Origin: Mytilus trossulus
Lineage: Eukaryota > Mollusca > Bivalvia > Mytilida > Mytilidae
Direction: 5' to 3'
DNA length: 64,000 bases
Assembly: GCF_036588685.1 (NCBI RefSeq)
Contig: NC_086378.1
Span: 24,901,578 to 24,965,577, forward strand
Numbering within the stretch: position 1 is the stretch's first letter; every line of letters starts with the position of its first letter. Of this stretch, positions 20,189-32,439 are shown piece by piece. The notes beneath the pieces are model-generated. The model did no database searches and was not told the origin of the DNA. It saw nothing but the letters and a program-made list of their open reading frames with translations. Made by a program: the position numbers and the translations under genes.

Positions 20189-21039
20189 TCATGTCTTTTT
20201 CAAATTAGATTTATTTGAATTACTAATTTCTGCAGCCTTTGTACTAGAAGAATGGTCCCCGTTAACTTCTACAAACTCTTGAAATGTAACACTCTTCTTT
20301 GTCTTATTATTGCCATTATTTCCATTTATAGAAACACTAATAGAAACACCTGTTGCTGACGTAACATCACGTGGTTTACCAGGAGAAACTTTAGTACCAA
20401 AGTCCGCTCTAGAATCGGGTCTAGAGTCAGTTAAAGAATTCGATCTAGAAACATTAGGTCCTATAAAAGTTTCTTGTTTTTTACCAGACGGCGGTCTGGC
20501 TATGGGTAATTTGGGTTTTAATTTTGGAGAAGGAGAACTATTGTTTGTAGAAGTGGATGCTTTACTATTTACACTTGATTGAATATTGCTTTCCTTAGTT
20601 TTTGATCCGTTCTCTGGTTCTTGTTTAATTTTGTTTGATAGCAGGACAGTCAATTTACTAGACAATGCATTTTTATCCTTTTCTTTGGTCTTTGATTTCG
20701 CTTCTTCTACAGTAATAACAGTACTTGAAGTCTTGTCATTTTCATTTCCTGTCAATGTATCATTTGCTTTTCTTGACCACAGTCGGAAAAATTTCGTGCC
20801 TATTCCTACGTTTCTGGCCTTCCTTTGTAATGCTATAAGCGACAGTCTAGCTCTGATGATATTTTTCGTGTTATCACTAATGTCGCTGGCATCATCCTGA
20901 ATAACAGCTCTATCATGGCAGACATTAGCTACCTTTGCTATAATAACTGCAAGAATTACACCAAACAATGCTATACAGATAGTTATGACTATTTTGGGGT
21001 ACGTTTCAGTGTAAGTTGCCGTAATCGTACTATTGGAAC
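20189..21039 (-). CDS. Terminal exon of a single-pass membrane protein with long cytoplasmic tail
   Basis: The exon follows TATTTGCAG on the minus strand and begins with two bases of a split codon. It reads SNSTITATYTETYPK, a 25-residue hydrophobic segment (IVITICIALFGVILAVIIA and on), then a tail of about 240 residues to a stop at 20189. The tail is rich in Ser, Lys, Thr and Asn, with a basic region (ARLSLIALQRKARNVG) near the membrane, a Pro-rich patch (SPKLKPKLPIARPPSGKK) and a KKSVTFQEF stretch. Composition suggests a disordered, phosphorylatable tail. A type I topology is inferred, with NST as a possible glycosylation site just outside the membrane. I do not recognise the family. Upstream exons were not found in 21-28 kb, perhaps because they are short. 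Confidence 0.65.
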
Positions 21040-21789
21040 CTGCAAATAGAAATAATGGTGTGAGAAGAAACGTTAATCAAAATATGTTCGATATTAGAAA
21101 TAGATAGTCTTATAGGTTAAAAATAAGAGATGGGGTGTAAACGTCAATGAGACAGCAACACTAACGTCAAAAATGACCAAAAAGACAATTATAGATCAAC
21201 ATACAACCTTCAACAGTATAAGTATTCCTTTCTAGATTCAACTGTGAACAATTCTCTAGAGATATATCTTAGAGTTGATTATGGAAACAGGCAACGAATC
21301 AACAACAACACTGCAAAAGAGAAGCTCAAACACACTTAGGGGTCTTAAGCGAGAAAATCCCGCAGCATCAGACGGGTTTCGTTTGACCCAATTACAATAA
21401 TGTATACTAGTTAAGCAGTTTACAAGTACTTATTCGTGGCCCAATTATTGTTCTAAAGATTTAGCGATTAATATTGAAAAAATAGTCAGTTAAAAATCAA
21501 TGAACTGGATTAAAAGGGGCCTTTGAATATCCATATCTCTTCGTGACATTAATTATCTAATTACAAATGGTTATACACTGAATTTAAATTTACATGTACT
21601 AAACATCATATCGTGTGTCATATAAATACCGTTTACATATCCTCAGCATCATATCGTATGTCATATAAATACCTTTTGCCTTATTATTTTTTTTTAAAGG
21701 CTCGGTAACCATTAGACGTTACTTCATTTTGTCTTAATTTTGACGCCTTCTGCTTGTAGATCATGCTTATCTGTTTCTAAATTATTATT

Positions 21790-22245
21790 TTATGCCCCCA
21801 CCTACGATAGTAGAGGGGCATTATGTTTTCTGGTATGTGCGTCTGTTCGTCTGTCCATCCGTCCGTTCGGGCGTCCGTCTGCCCCGCTTTAGGTAAAAGT
21901 TTTTGGTCAAAGTAGTTTTTGATGAAGCTGAAGTTCAATCAACTTGAAACTTAGTACACTGTTGCTTATGATATAATATTTCTAATTTTAAGACAAAATT
22001 AGATTTTTGACACCAATTTCACGGTCCACTGAACATAGAAATAAAAGTGGGAGTTTCAGGTTCAAGTTTTTTGTCAAGGTAGTTTTTGATAAAGTCGATG
22101 ACCAATCAACTTGAAACTTAGTACACATGTTCCCATTTTAATGCCAAAATAGATTATTTACCCAAATTTATGGTCCATTGAATATGTAAAATGATAGTGC
22201 AAGTGGGGCATCCGTGTACTTTGGACACATTCTTGTTAGGAGTAG
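21790..22245 (+). repeat. Dispersed repeat family E copy
   Basis: Begins 'ctacgatagtagaggggcat', has a 'gtccgtctgtcc'-type run, then 'gatgaagctgaagttcaatc', and ends 'ggggcatccgtgtactttgg'. It contains two internal units around 'aacttgaaacttagtacac'. Inverted copies are at 31490-31710 and 44190-44655. Confidence 0.85.
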
Positions 22246-22349
22246 TTTTTAGGTTTTTGTTCCGGTAATGTTGTTGTCTGTTGTTTTCTGTGGATATTTT
22301 TACATTTTTTTCTTTATTTTGTTGTTAGCGCCATTGCCAAATATTTTCT

Positions 22350-22560
22350 TGAACGTTAATGTTGCTTTATGTTATAGTCGAGGAAAACAAGACAACAAAT
22401 GATAACTATGGTCAGATTGTGTTTCTGTTGTGACGTATTTCTCTTATACTTGATACGTTTCCCTCGATCTTGGTTTGCAACTCGAATTTGTTTGTTGTCT
22501 ATTGATTTATGAATTTCGAACAGCGGTATACTACTGTTGCCTTTATTAAACAATATACTA
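22350..22560 (-). repeat. Dispersed repeat family C copy
   Basis: Complement of the 'caacagtagtataccgctg..aatccatg' type repeat at 56.6 kb; the 65-codon ORF is a repeat reading. Confidence 0.6.
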
Positions 22561-22569
22561 CGTGTTTAT

Positions 22570-24190
22570 AAAATAAATATTGAACAATTTAAACAAAATA
22601 GTGGTCACGAACTATATGATTAAATAGACAACTACGTATTTTAAACTTTAAAAAAATGAATATCAAGGAACACGAAACCATAAAAACAAAAAACATTTAA
22701 CACGTGTTCCCCAACTTGATCAGCACAACCTAATCCACACGATATATTTTTGCAAATACCCGGATCAGGACTAATCACCTTCAATTTGATAGGGTGTGTT
22801 CTCATTTCGTCTTAGCTGTGAATTCCAGGTAAAAAATGTAAAAAAAATACTAAGGCCAGACGGGAATTAAGATAAAAGTATTAAAGAAACAAATTAAGTA
22901 TGTGTGTTTTATATTTAAACAATTTGAACAACATGTTATTAGGGAATTGTTTCTCTTGAATTATAATTTTTAATAAAAGTGACCATTTTTATGATTTCAA
23001 AAGTTGTGAATTCAGGAAAAATCTCCAATAAAAAAATGTAGTTGGGAATTTGCTTCTCTTGGAATATTGTTTGTATCATATTAAATAAAAGTTTTAATTC
23101 ATGCAGTTAGAAAAATCAAAATAAATTAATTATCCTTTACATAGTGTTGACTGCAAGATATGCTGAAGTATTGTTATTTATTTAGTACTTAGTCTACTTA
23201 TCTTATCAAAGGAATTGAGTCTTCTGTATGATATATATAAACAACAATACTGTTAATAGTTCAACCTTTACAAGCATAATTTAATATTCATTTGATTCGG
23301 ATTGTTCAATTAATTAAAATTTATGGTCTGGTTAACCAATTACTTTAAGCGTTGTCATTGTGAGAAAGCCCTCTTGAAAGAATTTAAATCTATCTTATAA
23401 TTAAGATTTAAATATATAAAAGTAGATGTTTTAAAAATCTTATCGCAACTTACGTTTGAATATCTGTTAAATTTCTAACTTTTAAAATTGAACCAATTAT
23501 CATAATTAACAGATAAATGCAATTTGAATAAGATTCGTTAAACAAAATATTGCGTTTATTCTCTAGTAACGGGAAAACTGATGGTAAAACGTTAACGGTT
23601 CAGTTGTTTTAAATCACAAGAAATACGTCATGGATATGCAGTTAGCCATAACGCAGATACCGAAAGCTAGTTCCAATCCAGTGCAAAATGTGGAACTACA
23701 AAACTACTGAACTCCGAGAAAAATTCTAAACGGAAAGTCCCTAATCAAATGGCTAAATCAAATAATGGACAACAACTGACCTATTCCTGACTTGGTACAG
23801 GCATTTTCAAATGTAGAAAATTGTGGATTAAACATAGTTTTACAGCGATAAAATTTCACTTGTATGACAGTCGTTACCACAAAATACACTCAAGACAAAA
23901 TATCAGTCATTACACATTAAATGGATTTAGTGTCATGACATCATAAACATTCCAAGAAAACAAGATCCTCCGTATTGCCAAAATGGAAGTAAACATAAAT
24001 AGTTTTAATTGAAAAAATAATAATATCCGGACTAACGATCCAATTTACTGGCTATAAGTCTAACTATTCAATTCACAAAATTATCGGGCTTACTATTCAA
24101 TTAACTAAACTAAAGGGTTAGCTTTTCAATTGCTAGTGCTCAAAAGATAACGAACTAATAGTTTTCTAAAAATAATAAAAAATAATATAT
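22570..24190. other. AT-rich spacer with a family D repeat
   Basis: 23680-23900 shares 'gaaagtccctaatcaaatgg', 'cctgacttggtacaggca' and 'atgtagaaaatt' with 37370-37480 and 40735-41080. No gene recognised. Confidence 0.55.
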
Positions 24191-25122
24191 AAATAATATT
24201 AATTAGTATTGTCGTGATGAAATTTGCTAAGACTTGTTGTTTGTCCTATGTTTATAACATTGACGTAGAAACTAAAGCCCTTCATTGTACAAAATTAAAT
24301 ACTTTCGTCTTCTTCCTTGTAATCATGCTATATTTTTGTAAATCGTAATATTATGAAATATGAATTTTAAGTTATTAGATAATCGGTTATCCTGTAAACA
24401 TATGAGTAAACTTTTTTATATGACGTCAAAACCTTATTCTCTTTTAAACCAATATAAGTTTATAACAGAATGAATGTTGATTGATGTTTTTTTGGAAAGT
24501 ATTTTTAATTGTTTTGTTTGAAATGGGCGGAAGTAACAACACACTAGTGCTTCCATTCTTGTATTTACAGATTATCTAAATAAATATATATGTTATAAGT
24601 ATCAATATTTTTTTTCTGATGAAAGTTAAACTTCAAGAGACAATGTGAACTGATCGACTGATTTGTTGGAATCTGAACTTTTACAGGTATTTTGTACGCG
24701 CCATCAAATGTTATTGCGTTTGCGCGAATTAACCGGTCATTTATCGTGTTTGTATCAGTCAATTTGCATACTGGTAATATCCTGCACGACGGTGACAATC
24801 TGGATTTCATGTTCAGAATTAAAAGAATAATGATAGATAAATAATTAATCAAGAAGGTCATATATACGGCCTTCAAAAGTAAGAAAACTAATAATATAGA
24901 TACATTTTAATAACTTATATAATAAATTATGGGATACTATTTCAAAATATACATAATGCAATACTTTCATGATTTAACTTTATTGAACAAACATCTGACT
25001 AAATCAGGTGGTTCATTTTTAAGCCAATCAAACATAAGTTCTGTATGATTTGACGTTATTGAATATACTCGTATATCTTTAACGTGGCATCGTAGACTGT
25101 GCATACACGCGATAAACTAAAG

Positions 25123-25425
25123 GACCAGTAGGCAGCACTTCGGTGTTGACATGAATATCAATTATGTGGTCATTTGTTTAAATTTCCCGTTAACAAAACT
25201 TTGAAAAAAAACTAAGGATTTTCTTATCCCAGAAATGGATTACCTTAGCCGTATTTGACACAACGTTTTGGAATTTTGGATCCTCAATGCTCTTCAACTT
25301 TGTATTTGTTTAGCTTTACAACTATTTTGATATGAGCGTCACTGAAGATGAGTCTTATGTAGACAAAACGCGCGTCTGGCGTACTAAATTAAAATCCTGG
25401 TACCTTTGATTACTATTAAGGTTAT
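25123..25425 (+). repeat. Family B copy with ends defined by the empty paralogous site
   Basis: Copy 2 of the duplication runs 'cctaaaggac' straight into 'aatatttaaggttatg' near 26940-26965. In copy 1 the family B sequence intervenes, from 'cagtaggcagcacttcgg' to 'ggtacctttgattactatt'. Confidence 0.7.
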
Positions 25426-25556
25426 AATAATTTTTCAGTGTGTAAAGGTTTCTTATAGATCCAGAAAAAAATATGTAATTGTAAGAAGGAATGTACTTTC
25501 TAAATGCCCCTGTATTTTCATTTGTTTGTTTTACTTTTAATTCAAACTACACTTAG

Positions 25557-25722
25557 GAGATAACTGTATTGTATTTTAAGCTCCGACGGCATCAATTGGA
25601 GATTTGATGGTCGCAAATTAAGTTTACTAGCGACGCGTTAGCGGAGACAGTAAACGGGTATTTGCGACCATCAAATCCACAATTGATGCCGTCGGAGCTT
25701 AAAATACAATATTGTGATCTCC
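25557..25722. repeat. Large foldback, ~60-bp arms
   Basis: Arms 25557-25618 and 25660-25722 pair with few mismatches; the core is 'ttaagctccgacggcatc' and its complement. The loop contains a further small stem (gtttact with agtaaac) around 'agcgacgcgttagcggagac'. It is absent from the paralogous segment near 27080. Confidence 0.9.
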
Positions 25723-26119
25723 ATTCTAATGAAACTGACAGAAATCAGCGTTAAAAACATGTATTTAAAATTTGTCATATGCTGTCTGCGCTTGTGCGAA
25801 TGTCCCATACCATCAATTGTCAATTGATGCCATGTAAATAAATGACGTTATCCAATCAAAATGAACGTTACAAACGTTGTTGTATTAGAATCATTATTTC
25901 ACATAGTAAATCTCCAACTGTATTTTGTGTTTTCAGTTCTGATTGAATTTGTTTAATTTCAAATAATTAAATTTAAAATGAATTTAATTTCAAAATTTAG
26001 CATTAAGTAAATGAACAATTATTCAATTACTAGATAAATTGAGGTATAACCATGCATACATACAAAGTTCAAAGTTCATAGGAATTTCTTTTCCACTAAT
26101 GGACATGACGTTACATGAC

Positions 26120-27300
26120 ATGACATTTGCTAAGACTTGCGTTTGTCATTTATTTATAACGTTGACGTAGGAATTTAAACCCTTAATTGTACAAAATTTA
26201 AAACTTTCGTCTACTCCCTTGTAATCATGCTATATTTTTTTTAAATCGTAATATTATGAAATATGAATTTAAGTTTATAAGACAATCATTTATCCTGATA
26301 AGGTATGCTAACCATATTTAGGTGACGTCAGATCGTTGTTCTCGTTTTAACTAATATTATCAAATGAACACTGATTGATATTGTTTTGGTTATTTTGTTC
26401 GAAATAAACGGAAGTAACAAAATACAAATGCTTCCATTCTTGTATTTACAGATTATCAAAATAAATATATATGTTACAAATATCAATATTTTTTTCTGAT
26501 GAAAGTAAAACTTCGGAGGATAACGACTAATTTGTTGGAGCTTTTTCAGTCATATTACTTTTGCGCTATCAAATAGTAAATGCGTTTGCGCGAACAAATG
26601 GTATAACGTTTGAAATAATGTTAAGGAAAAGTAAATGGACTATGTCACAGATTCTGCTAAAAGGTTTAATACGACCTTTGCTCGTTGAGGTACAACTGAA
26701 AATCGAAATAGTTATGCATAATTAATGTGTTTTATCATCTGACATATTAAAGACTGATTTCTTTTATGGGTGAATATTTGTATCTGACCAAATTGGGTTA
26801 TTTATTTTTCACCAATCATTAAAGGTCACTTCAAACATCAGTTAGAAATTGACGTTACTAACGAACACACTCGTATAAATTTAAACCTGCCATCCCATAG
26901 TTGTCGCCTAAAGACCACCCGCTGCATAAACATGATAAACCTAAAGGACAATATTTAAGGTTATGAATATTTTTCGTTGTGTAAACATTCTTTACGGATC
27001 TTGAAGAAAATGTGTAAATGCAAGGTGAAATGTACTTTTAAATGCCCTTGTATTTTCAGTTGTTTGTTTTACTGTTAATTAAAAATTCACTCACTATTTC
27101 ACATTGTAAAGCTCTGATTGTATTTTGTGTTATGAGTTCTGATTGAAATTAAGTTGTTTTCAGATAATTAAATTTGAAATGGATTTAACTTAAAAATTAA
27201 GTATTAAGTAAATGAAAAACTATTCAATTACTAGATAAATTGAGGTATAACCATGCATATATACAAAGTTCAAAGCTCATCGTTATTTCTATTCCAATTT
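26120..27300 (+). repeat. Segmental duplication, copy 2
   Basis: Tandem, diverged paralogue of 24200-26095 lacking both inserted elements. No ORF is conserved between the copies, so a coding role for the duplicated unit is not supported. Confidence 0.75.
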
Positions 27301-27614
27301 AGCGTTCACTAAGGGGCATGGCGACAGCAATTACACGAATATTATAATTTAAAACACATATAAACAAATAATAGAAAATCAACATGATCATACATGATCT
27401 GATTATTATATATATATTTTAATATAATTTGTATATTATTTGTATATGTAAACAATCCATAGTATACATTTTGACATTGAAAACTTTGTAGAAATATTGT
27501 TCTGTTATCAATCCAGATTAATTTGATGTGCACTTACAAGTTTCCGAAGATACACTCGTTTGGTGGCTATCAATATGCGGAGAAAAAACAGTTTTTTAAT
27601 GACCTGCTATTTTT

Positions 27615-27745
27615 TTTTATTTTAACTTTAAAAATAAGAAGATGTGTTTATATATGATTGCAAATGAGAACATTTTCTACAAGATACCAACTGACAGAGA
27701 AGTAAACAATTATAGGTCACGGTACATCCTTCAACAAAAAATAAA
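27615..27745 (+). repeat. Diverged repeat family A copy
   Basis: 'ataagaagatgtgtttat', 'gcaaatgaga', 'aacaattataggtcacggta' and 'tccttcaac' match family A with many changes. The 66-codon ORF is a repeat reading. Confidence 0.55.
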
Positions 27746-27879
27746 AATAGATACTGCATCAGGATTTCCAAAGGACTGCAAAAACTTGCAATGTATCCAA
27801 TACTTTATTTGTAACTTTGACATTAATTTACTTAAGAAATAATTGATGCAAGCAGGAACATACAAATTGACGGGATTTG

Positions 27880-28117
27880 ACACTAGAGGGGCCCTCATGG
27901 GGTTTTTGATTATGTGATTACTTGGCCGTTTTTTTAATGATTATTTGATTATTAAGCCAAATATTTCATGATTATTTGATTACCTAGGACTGTATTTTTA
28001 GTTTATGATTATTTGATTACTAAAGATAAGCAAATATTTAATGATTATGTGATTATATTGGCAAAAAAATGGTGATTATGTGATTACTAGGACCCCCCCA
28101 TGAGGGGCCTCACACTA
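27880..28117. mobile_element. 226-bp inverted-terminal element with TGATTAT-TGATTAC array
   Basis: The element 27886-28111 starts GAGGGGCCCTCATGGGG and ends CCCCATGAGGGGCCTC. It is flanked by ACACTA at 27880-27885 and 28112-28117, a 6-bp target duplication. Inside are about six copies of a tgattatNtgattac motif. No ORF. Confidence 0.8.
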
Positions 28118-28493
28118 CCCGATTGCAGTCGATTTTATTGTCGTGCCATCGTAAATAAAGATACAATATGGAAACAGACATGTGTTTAATACGGACTCAC
28201 TATTATCCTAAAGATTTCTCATAATATCAATGAAATGTCATTTCAAACCAGTTTTATAGTGATGCTAGTGTATCAAACTTGTATTCTGTCACTTCAAATT
28301 TGTTAAAATCGCAAGCAGTTCATCACAATACTGTGCATAATGCAAAAAAGGTAATAAGAAAATGGCGGCCTTTAGCACGATGATTTACAAATTCCAAAAC
28401 TATTTTTAAAGTCTTAACATCAAATAAATCAAACGCATTTTAGTAATTTTATATGACAAAATATATAAATCATTATAAGGTATACTGTTCCCA

Positions 28494-28635
28494 GATGCAA
28501 GCTAGACTTTATTGTAGTTTAACATGGGTAGGCATTATATTCGTGATTATTTTTGCCCAAGCGATAGTGAGGGCTAAAGTAACACAAATATAATGCCTAC
28601 CCATGTTAAAACTACAATGAAGTATAGCTTGCATC
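28494..28635. repeat. Foldback with ~53-bp arms
   Basis: Left arm 28494-28545 (gatgcaagctagac onward) pairs with 28581-28635 (ending gcttgcatc) with about five differences. The loop of about 35 nt carries a GCCC/GGGC stem around 'aagcgatagtgag'. Confidence 0.9.
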
Positions 28636-29469
28636 AATTATTTCGATTCTGATTTGGACAATTTCTATGTCCGATGTGTATAATAGTACAGCGATTGTGT
28701 ATGGTCTTCCATGAACCTTACTTTTTTGTTTGTAAAGAAGCAAACAGCTGGCACTTTAATTTTTCACAGGGAGGACTTTTTGAACACCCAGCATGAACGG
28801 TTGTCGTATCTAGGTCAAATATGTCAATTTCGGAATGCAACACATTTTAGTAATGATAAATGAATTAGAAACAACACGTGCATCATTTTTAAGAGTTTGG
28901 AAGTGCTTTAAGATAATGAAATATATAAAATGCAATTTGATAAAATTCATTATTCTGCAGTAGTCAATAAACGCATGTGCAATTTTTTTTTTTTATTGGA
29001 TTTAGGGCATGGGTTTATTCATAAAGCGAAAGAAGCACTTCATATTAGAATCTGTTATAAATACAAACAAAATCAAATTAAAGTATATAGATTATTTATG
29101 CAAGCGTTGTGACTAACTATTTTAGTGCTTTTGAGTATCAGAGGCAGATTTAGATCCTTTGCGGAAAAAATGGTTGGTTATATAGGTAATCATTTAAGCG
29201 TGATGGAAGCGGGTCCCCTCAATTGCTACTAGTGGGTCCCTACTTAAGGACATACGATACAGTTACAGGAACCCCAATTCCGAGGAGCAATTAATCAAGT
29301 TTGTATCGGCGGGTAAGTAAAATCTGGATCTGATTCCCACGATTTTCTTTTAAATTGCTCGTCGGAATGCGAACCCCTCCGCGGAATTCGGATCGGGATA
29401 AGCGATGTGGTTTCGAACGACATGATTTGGAAGACGCTTAACTTGATTTCTTTGAAAAAATATATTATT

Positions 29470-29860
29470 ATTATAAAAAAGAAGATGTTGTATGATTGCC
29501 AATGAGACATCTCTCCTCAAGAGACCAAATGACACAGTAATTAACAACTACAGATCACCGTAAGGCCTTCAACAATGATCAAATCCCATACCGCATAGTC
29601 AGCTTTAAAAGGCCTCGAAATGACAATGTAAATTAATTCAAACGAGAACACTAACGGCCTAGTTTATGTTAAAAAAATGAACGAAAAACAAATTTGTATC
29701 ACATTTACAAACAACAACCGCTATATAACAGGCTCCTGACTTGGGACAGGGACATACATACAGAATTTGGAGGGGTTAAACATGTTAGCGGGATTCCAAC
29801 CTTCCCCCTAGCCTGTGATAGTGGTATAACAGTATGATATAAGAACGAACTAAAAAAAAA
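29470..29860 (+). repeat. Repeat family A long copy
   Basis: Contains 'gaagatgttgtatgattgcc', 'taaggccttcaacaatg', 'cataccgcatagtcagct', 'cctgacttgggacaggg', 'ggggttaaacatgttagcgg' and 'ccttccccctag'. This order is the reverse complement of the Penelope-like element 3' region at 10790-11030. Confidence 0.8.
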
Positions 29861-29899
29861 TGAAAAAGGTACGTTTAACTCATCAGATGGATACAAATA

Positions 29900-31480
29900 C
29901 TACAAATATAAGTGGACGTGGCAGGGTACTTGCACATCCCAACAACAAGAAGACACTAAGTACAGATCTGAGAGTACTCGCAGTTACCGACAGTTAGTTC
30001 AAAGCCACTAACAAATACTAAAAAATCATGCACTATGCATGTATATCTTTGTATCTTGGGAAAAATAATCTTTAATGTCATTTGTGTTTGAAAAAAGATT
30101 TTGCACTGATAATGTCTTGTATGCATTTTAAATTGTGTGTTTTGTTTATTCTTTTACAGTTTATAAATATTTATAGCACATTGATATGTCTATTTGTCAA
30201 GATATGAATCATCCCGAGTCTAGACTATGTATAGATAGATTATTAGAGACCACAAAAGGTCTAAATCATCACAGAATTACTTTTAAAGAGTAACAACTTA
30301 TAATACTTAATTAGTTTTAATCAATTCATTTGTTTATTTAATATAATTATTATCACAGTTGGTTTCTTACCCTCCAAAGAATACCATACCTAATTTTGTT
30401 TTTGAAGTGAGCTTTCAACCTCAGAAGTAATTACATCAAACATCAAATTAGAATATCACGTTTAAGTCATATATATACTTGATTTTTTAATTAATTATTT
30501 TGGTTTAGAACTAGCTGTTAGAAACTGCTAGTACTCTCAGATCTTAACTAGTAAGTATTTTTATGTGGGATGTATAGATACGCTCCCACTTCCTGTCAAT
30601 AGTCAGTCTGTAAGAGGTTTTCTGCTTTGTATCGATCAGACGAATAAAGCCCTTTTCAACTTATTATTATAGTCCGTTTTTATGTAGTACTGTTACACCA
30701 CTGTCACAGTTTAGGAGCAGGGTTTGCTACGCACAAACTAGCTTCACCCTGCCATATTCTATATGTGCCTTTCCAAAGTCAGAAGCATGTAACTGAGTGG
30801 AACTCGTTTTATGCTGTTTCTCATATTAGGTTTTCGTTTATTGCTGTGCATAGTTTGATCCTTTATTGTGCCGTTGCGCCACTGTCCAATGTTGGCCTGA
30901 GAGGGTTGGCGCCTTTGATCTAGTTTAAACCCACCACATTGTGTACGTCCCTGTCCCAAGTCAGAGGCCCATACTTCAGTGGTAGTCGTTGGTTCATGGC
31001 TCATATTTGGTTTTCGCAAATTATGTTGTTATAAATATACCGTTAGTTTTCACAGTTGTTGTGCCCTTTTATAACCAACTATATACGGTAATCGTACATC
31101 CACTACATATGAACTTTGGTGGAAAGTTGTCTCATCAGCAATCATACCACATCTCCTTATTTTCATATTGATGTAATTTCTAAGGCCTTATCATTTACAT
31201 AAATATAAAAAAAAATTAAGGAGATATGGTATGATTTTCAATTAATATAATACTTAAATCTACTTAAAAAACCAACTAGTACATGTATTCAAAACTTTCA
31301 CAGGTATAAATCAAACACAACTTGTGAATTGTCGTGTTATCAAGCTCTCAACAGATCATTAAGATGAAATAAGTATGCACGGTTTTTTTATGTTCGACTT
31401 GCGCACCTTTTCATTACCGTTGTTTTACTTGAGTAGGTTATGATGGTCAATAGATTATATGAATATTTTAGACATGTTGA
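29900..31480. other. Gene-free, AT-rich with inverted family A sequence
   Basis: Two stretches (about 30690-30870 and 30880-31165) carry antisense family A-type blocks such as 'gtccctgtcccaagtcag' and 'gtggaaagttgtctcatc'. The 86-codon minus-strand ORF at 30759-31019 reads across them. No gene recognised. Confidence 0.5.
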
Positions 31481-31489
31481 ATTCAAAAA

Positions 31490-31710
31490 GAAAGTGTCCA
31501 TAGTACACGGATGCCTCACCCGAACTTTAATTTGCTATGTACAATGGACTGTGAAATTGGGGTCAAAAGTCTAATTTTGCATTAAAATTATAGAAAGGTC
31601 ATATCATACGATACATATCATACTAATTTTCAAGATGATTGGACTTCAACTTCATCAAAAAGTTCCTTGAACAAAACGTTTACATGACGAACGGACGGAC
31701 GGACGAATAG
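31490..31710 (-). repeat. Dispersed repeat family E copy (truncated)
   Basis: Complement of the 21.8-kb copy: 'gtccatagtacacggatgcc', 'gattggacttcaacttcatc', then 'cgaacggacggacggacg'. Confidence 0.8.
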
Positions 31711-32029
31711 TAAGATTACATCAAAGCTTCATTAGAGAAACTACCGAAAGTACTATAGCTAAAATGTTTTACAAAGATGCTGAAAGAATGCACTCTTCCG
31801 AAACAGGACAAATAATTTGACACATTTCTATTAAAATTAGATAAACAATGAGAGCATCTTTAAATATTCATTAAGTCATCCTGAACTTGCAGTGACTGTT
31901 TACCTCTGGACAACTATGACTTTTATACTATGACTGGTTTTCTGTTGTTGTTTTTTTTTTGTCTTTCGTTTCATTCTATTTCTTGTCCAAATTTGGTTGA
32001 AACTGTCTAATATTAAAAAAAGGCAACAA

Positions 32030-32175
32030 TATAAAAAAGAAGATGTGGTATGATTGCCAATGAGACAACTATCCACAAAGACCAAAATGACATAAACATT
32101 AACAACTATAGGTCACCGTACGGCCTTCAACAATGAGCAAAGCCCATACCGCATAGTCAGCTATAAAAGACTGTT
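32030..32175 (+). repeat. Repeat family A copy
   Basis: 'gaagatgtggtatgattgcc', 'aatgagacaact', 'aacaactataggtcaccgta' and 'cataccgcatagtcagcta' are all intact. A shorter fragment follows at 32300-32340. Confidence 0.8.
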
Positions 32176-32439
32176 TGATATATATTGGATTTGTTATTTT
32201 TATCTCATCTTGTTTACCTAAATTGGCTAAACGAAATAAAGTGTCTGATGTCTTCTTCAACATTATGTGAAAAAAAAAGCAACAATGGGATCAATGTTAA
32301 AATAAGGAGATGTTGTAAGATTGCCAATGCGACAACTAACGTTACTTCAGATATGTTTTTTGATTATCCATTCTGTATCGTCTTCCCTTTTTACATACAT
32401 TACGTTACATTTCATGACATCATTTATTCATGAATAATC

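Larger units (their letters stand above)
24200..26095 (+). repeat. Segmental duplication, copy 1
   Basis: Aligns by eye with 26120-27300 in the same order: 'gctaagacttg', 'cttccattcttgtatttacag', 'caatatttttt(t)ctgatgaaag', 'aaatgccc(c/t)tgtattttca', 'tagataaattgaggtataacc'. It is longer because of two insertions, a family B copy (about 25123-25425) and a foldback (about 25556-25890). The ORF at 24565-24876 on the minus strand lies in it and is not convincingly coding. Confidence 0.75.

Noticed and set aside
20310-20900. Two plus-strand ORFs of 90 and 104 codons
   Set aside because: They are shadows of the minus-strand membrane-protein exon, which has the TM segment and splice acceptor.
24565-24876. 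Minus-strand 103-codon ORF with a signal-like start (INYLSIIILLILNMKSRLSP)
   Set aside because: The paralogous segment at 26.5 kb does not keep the frame, and no splice partners were found.
30759-31019. 86-codon minus-strand ORF
   Set aside because: Lies in antisense family A-type repeat sequence with typical repeat blocks.
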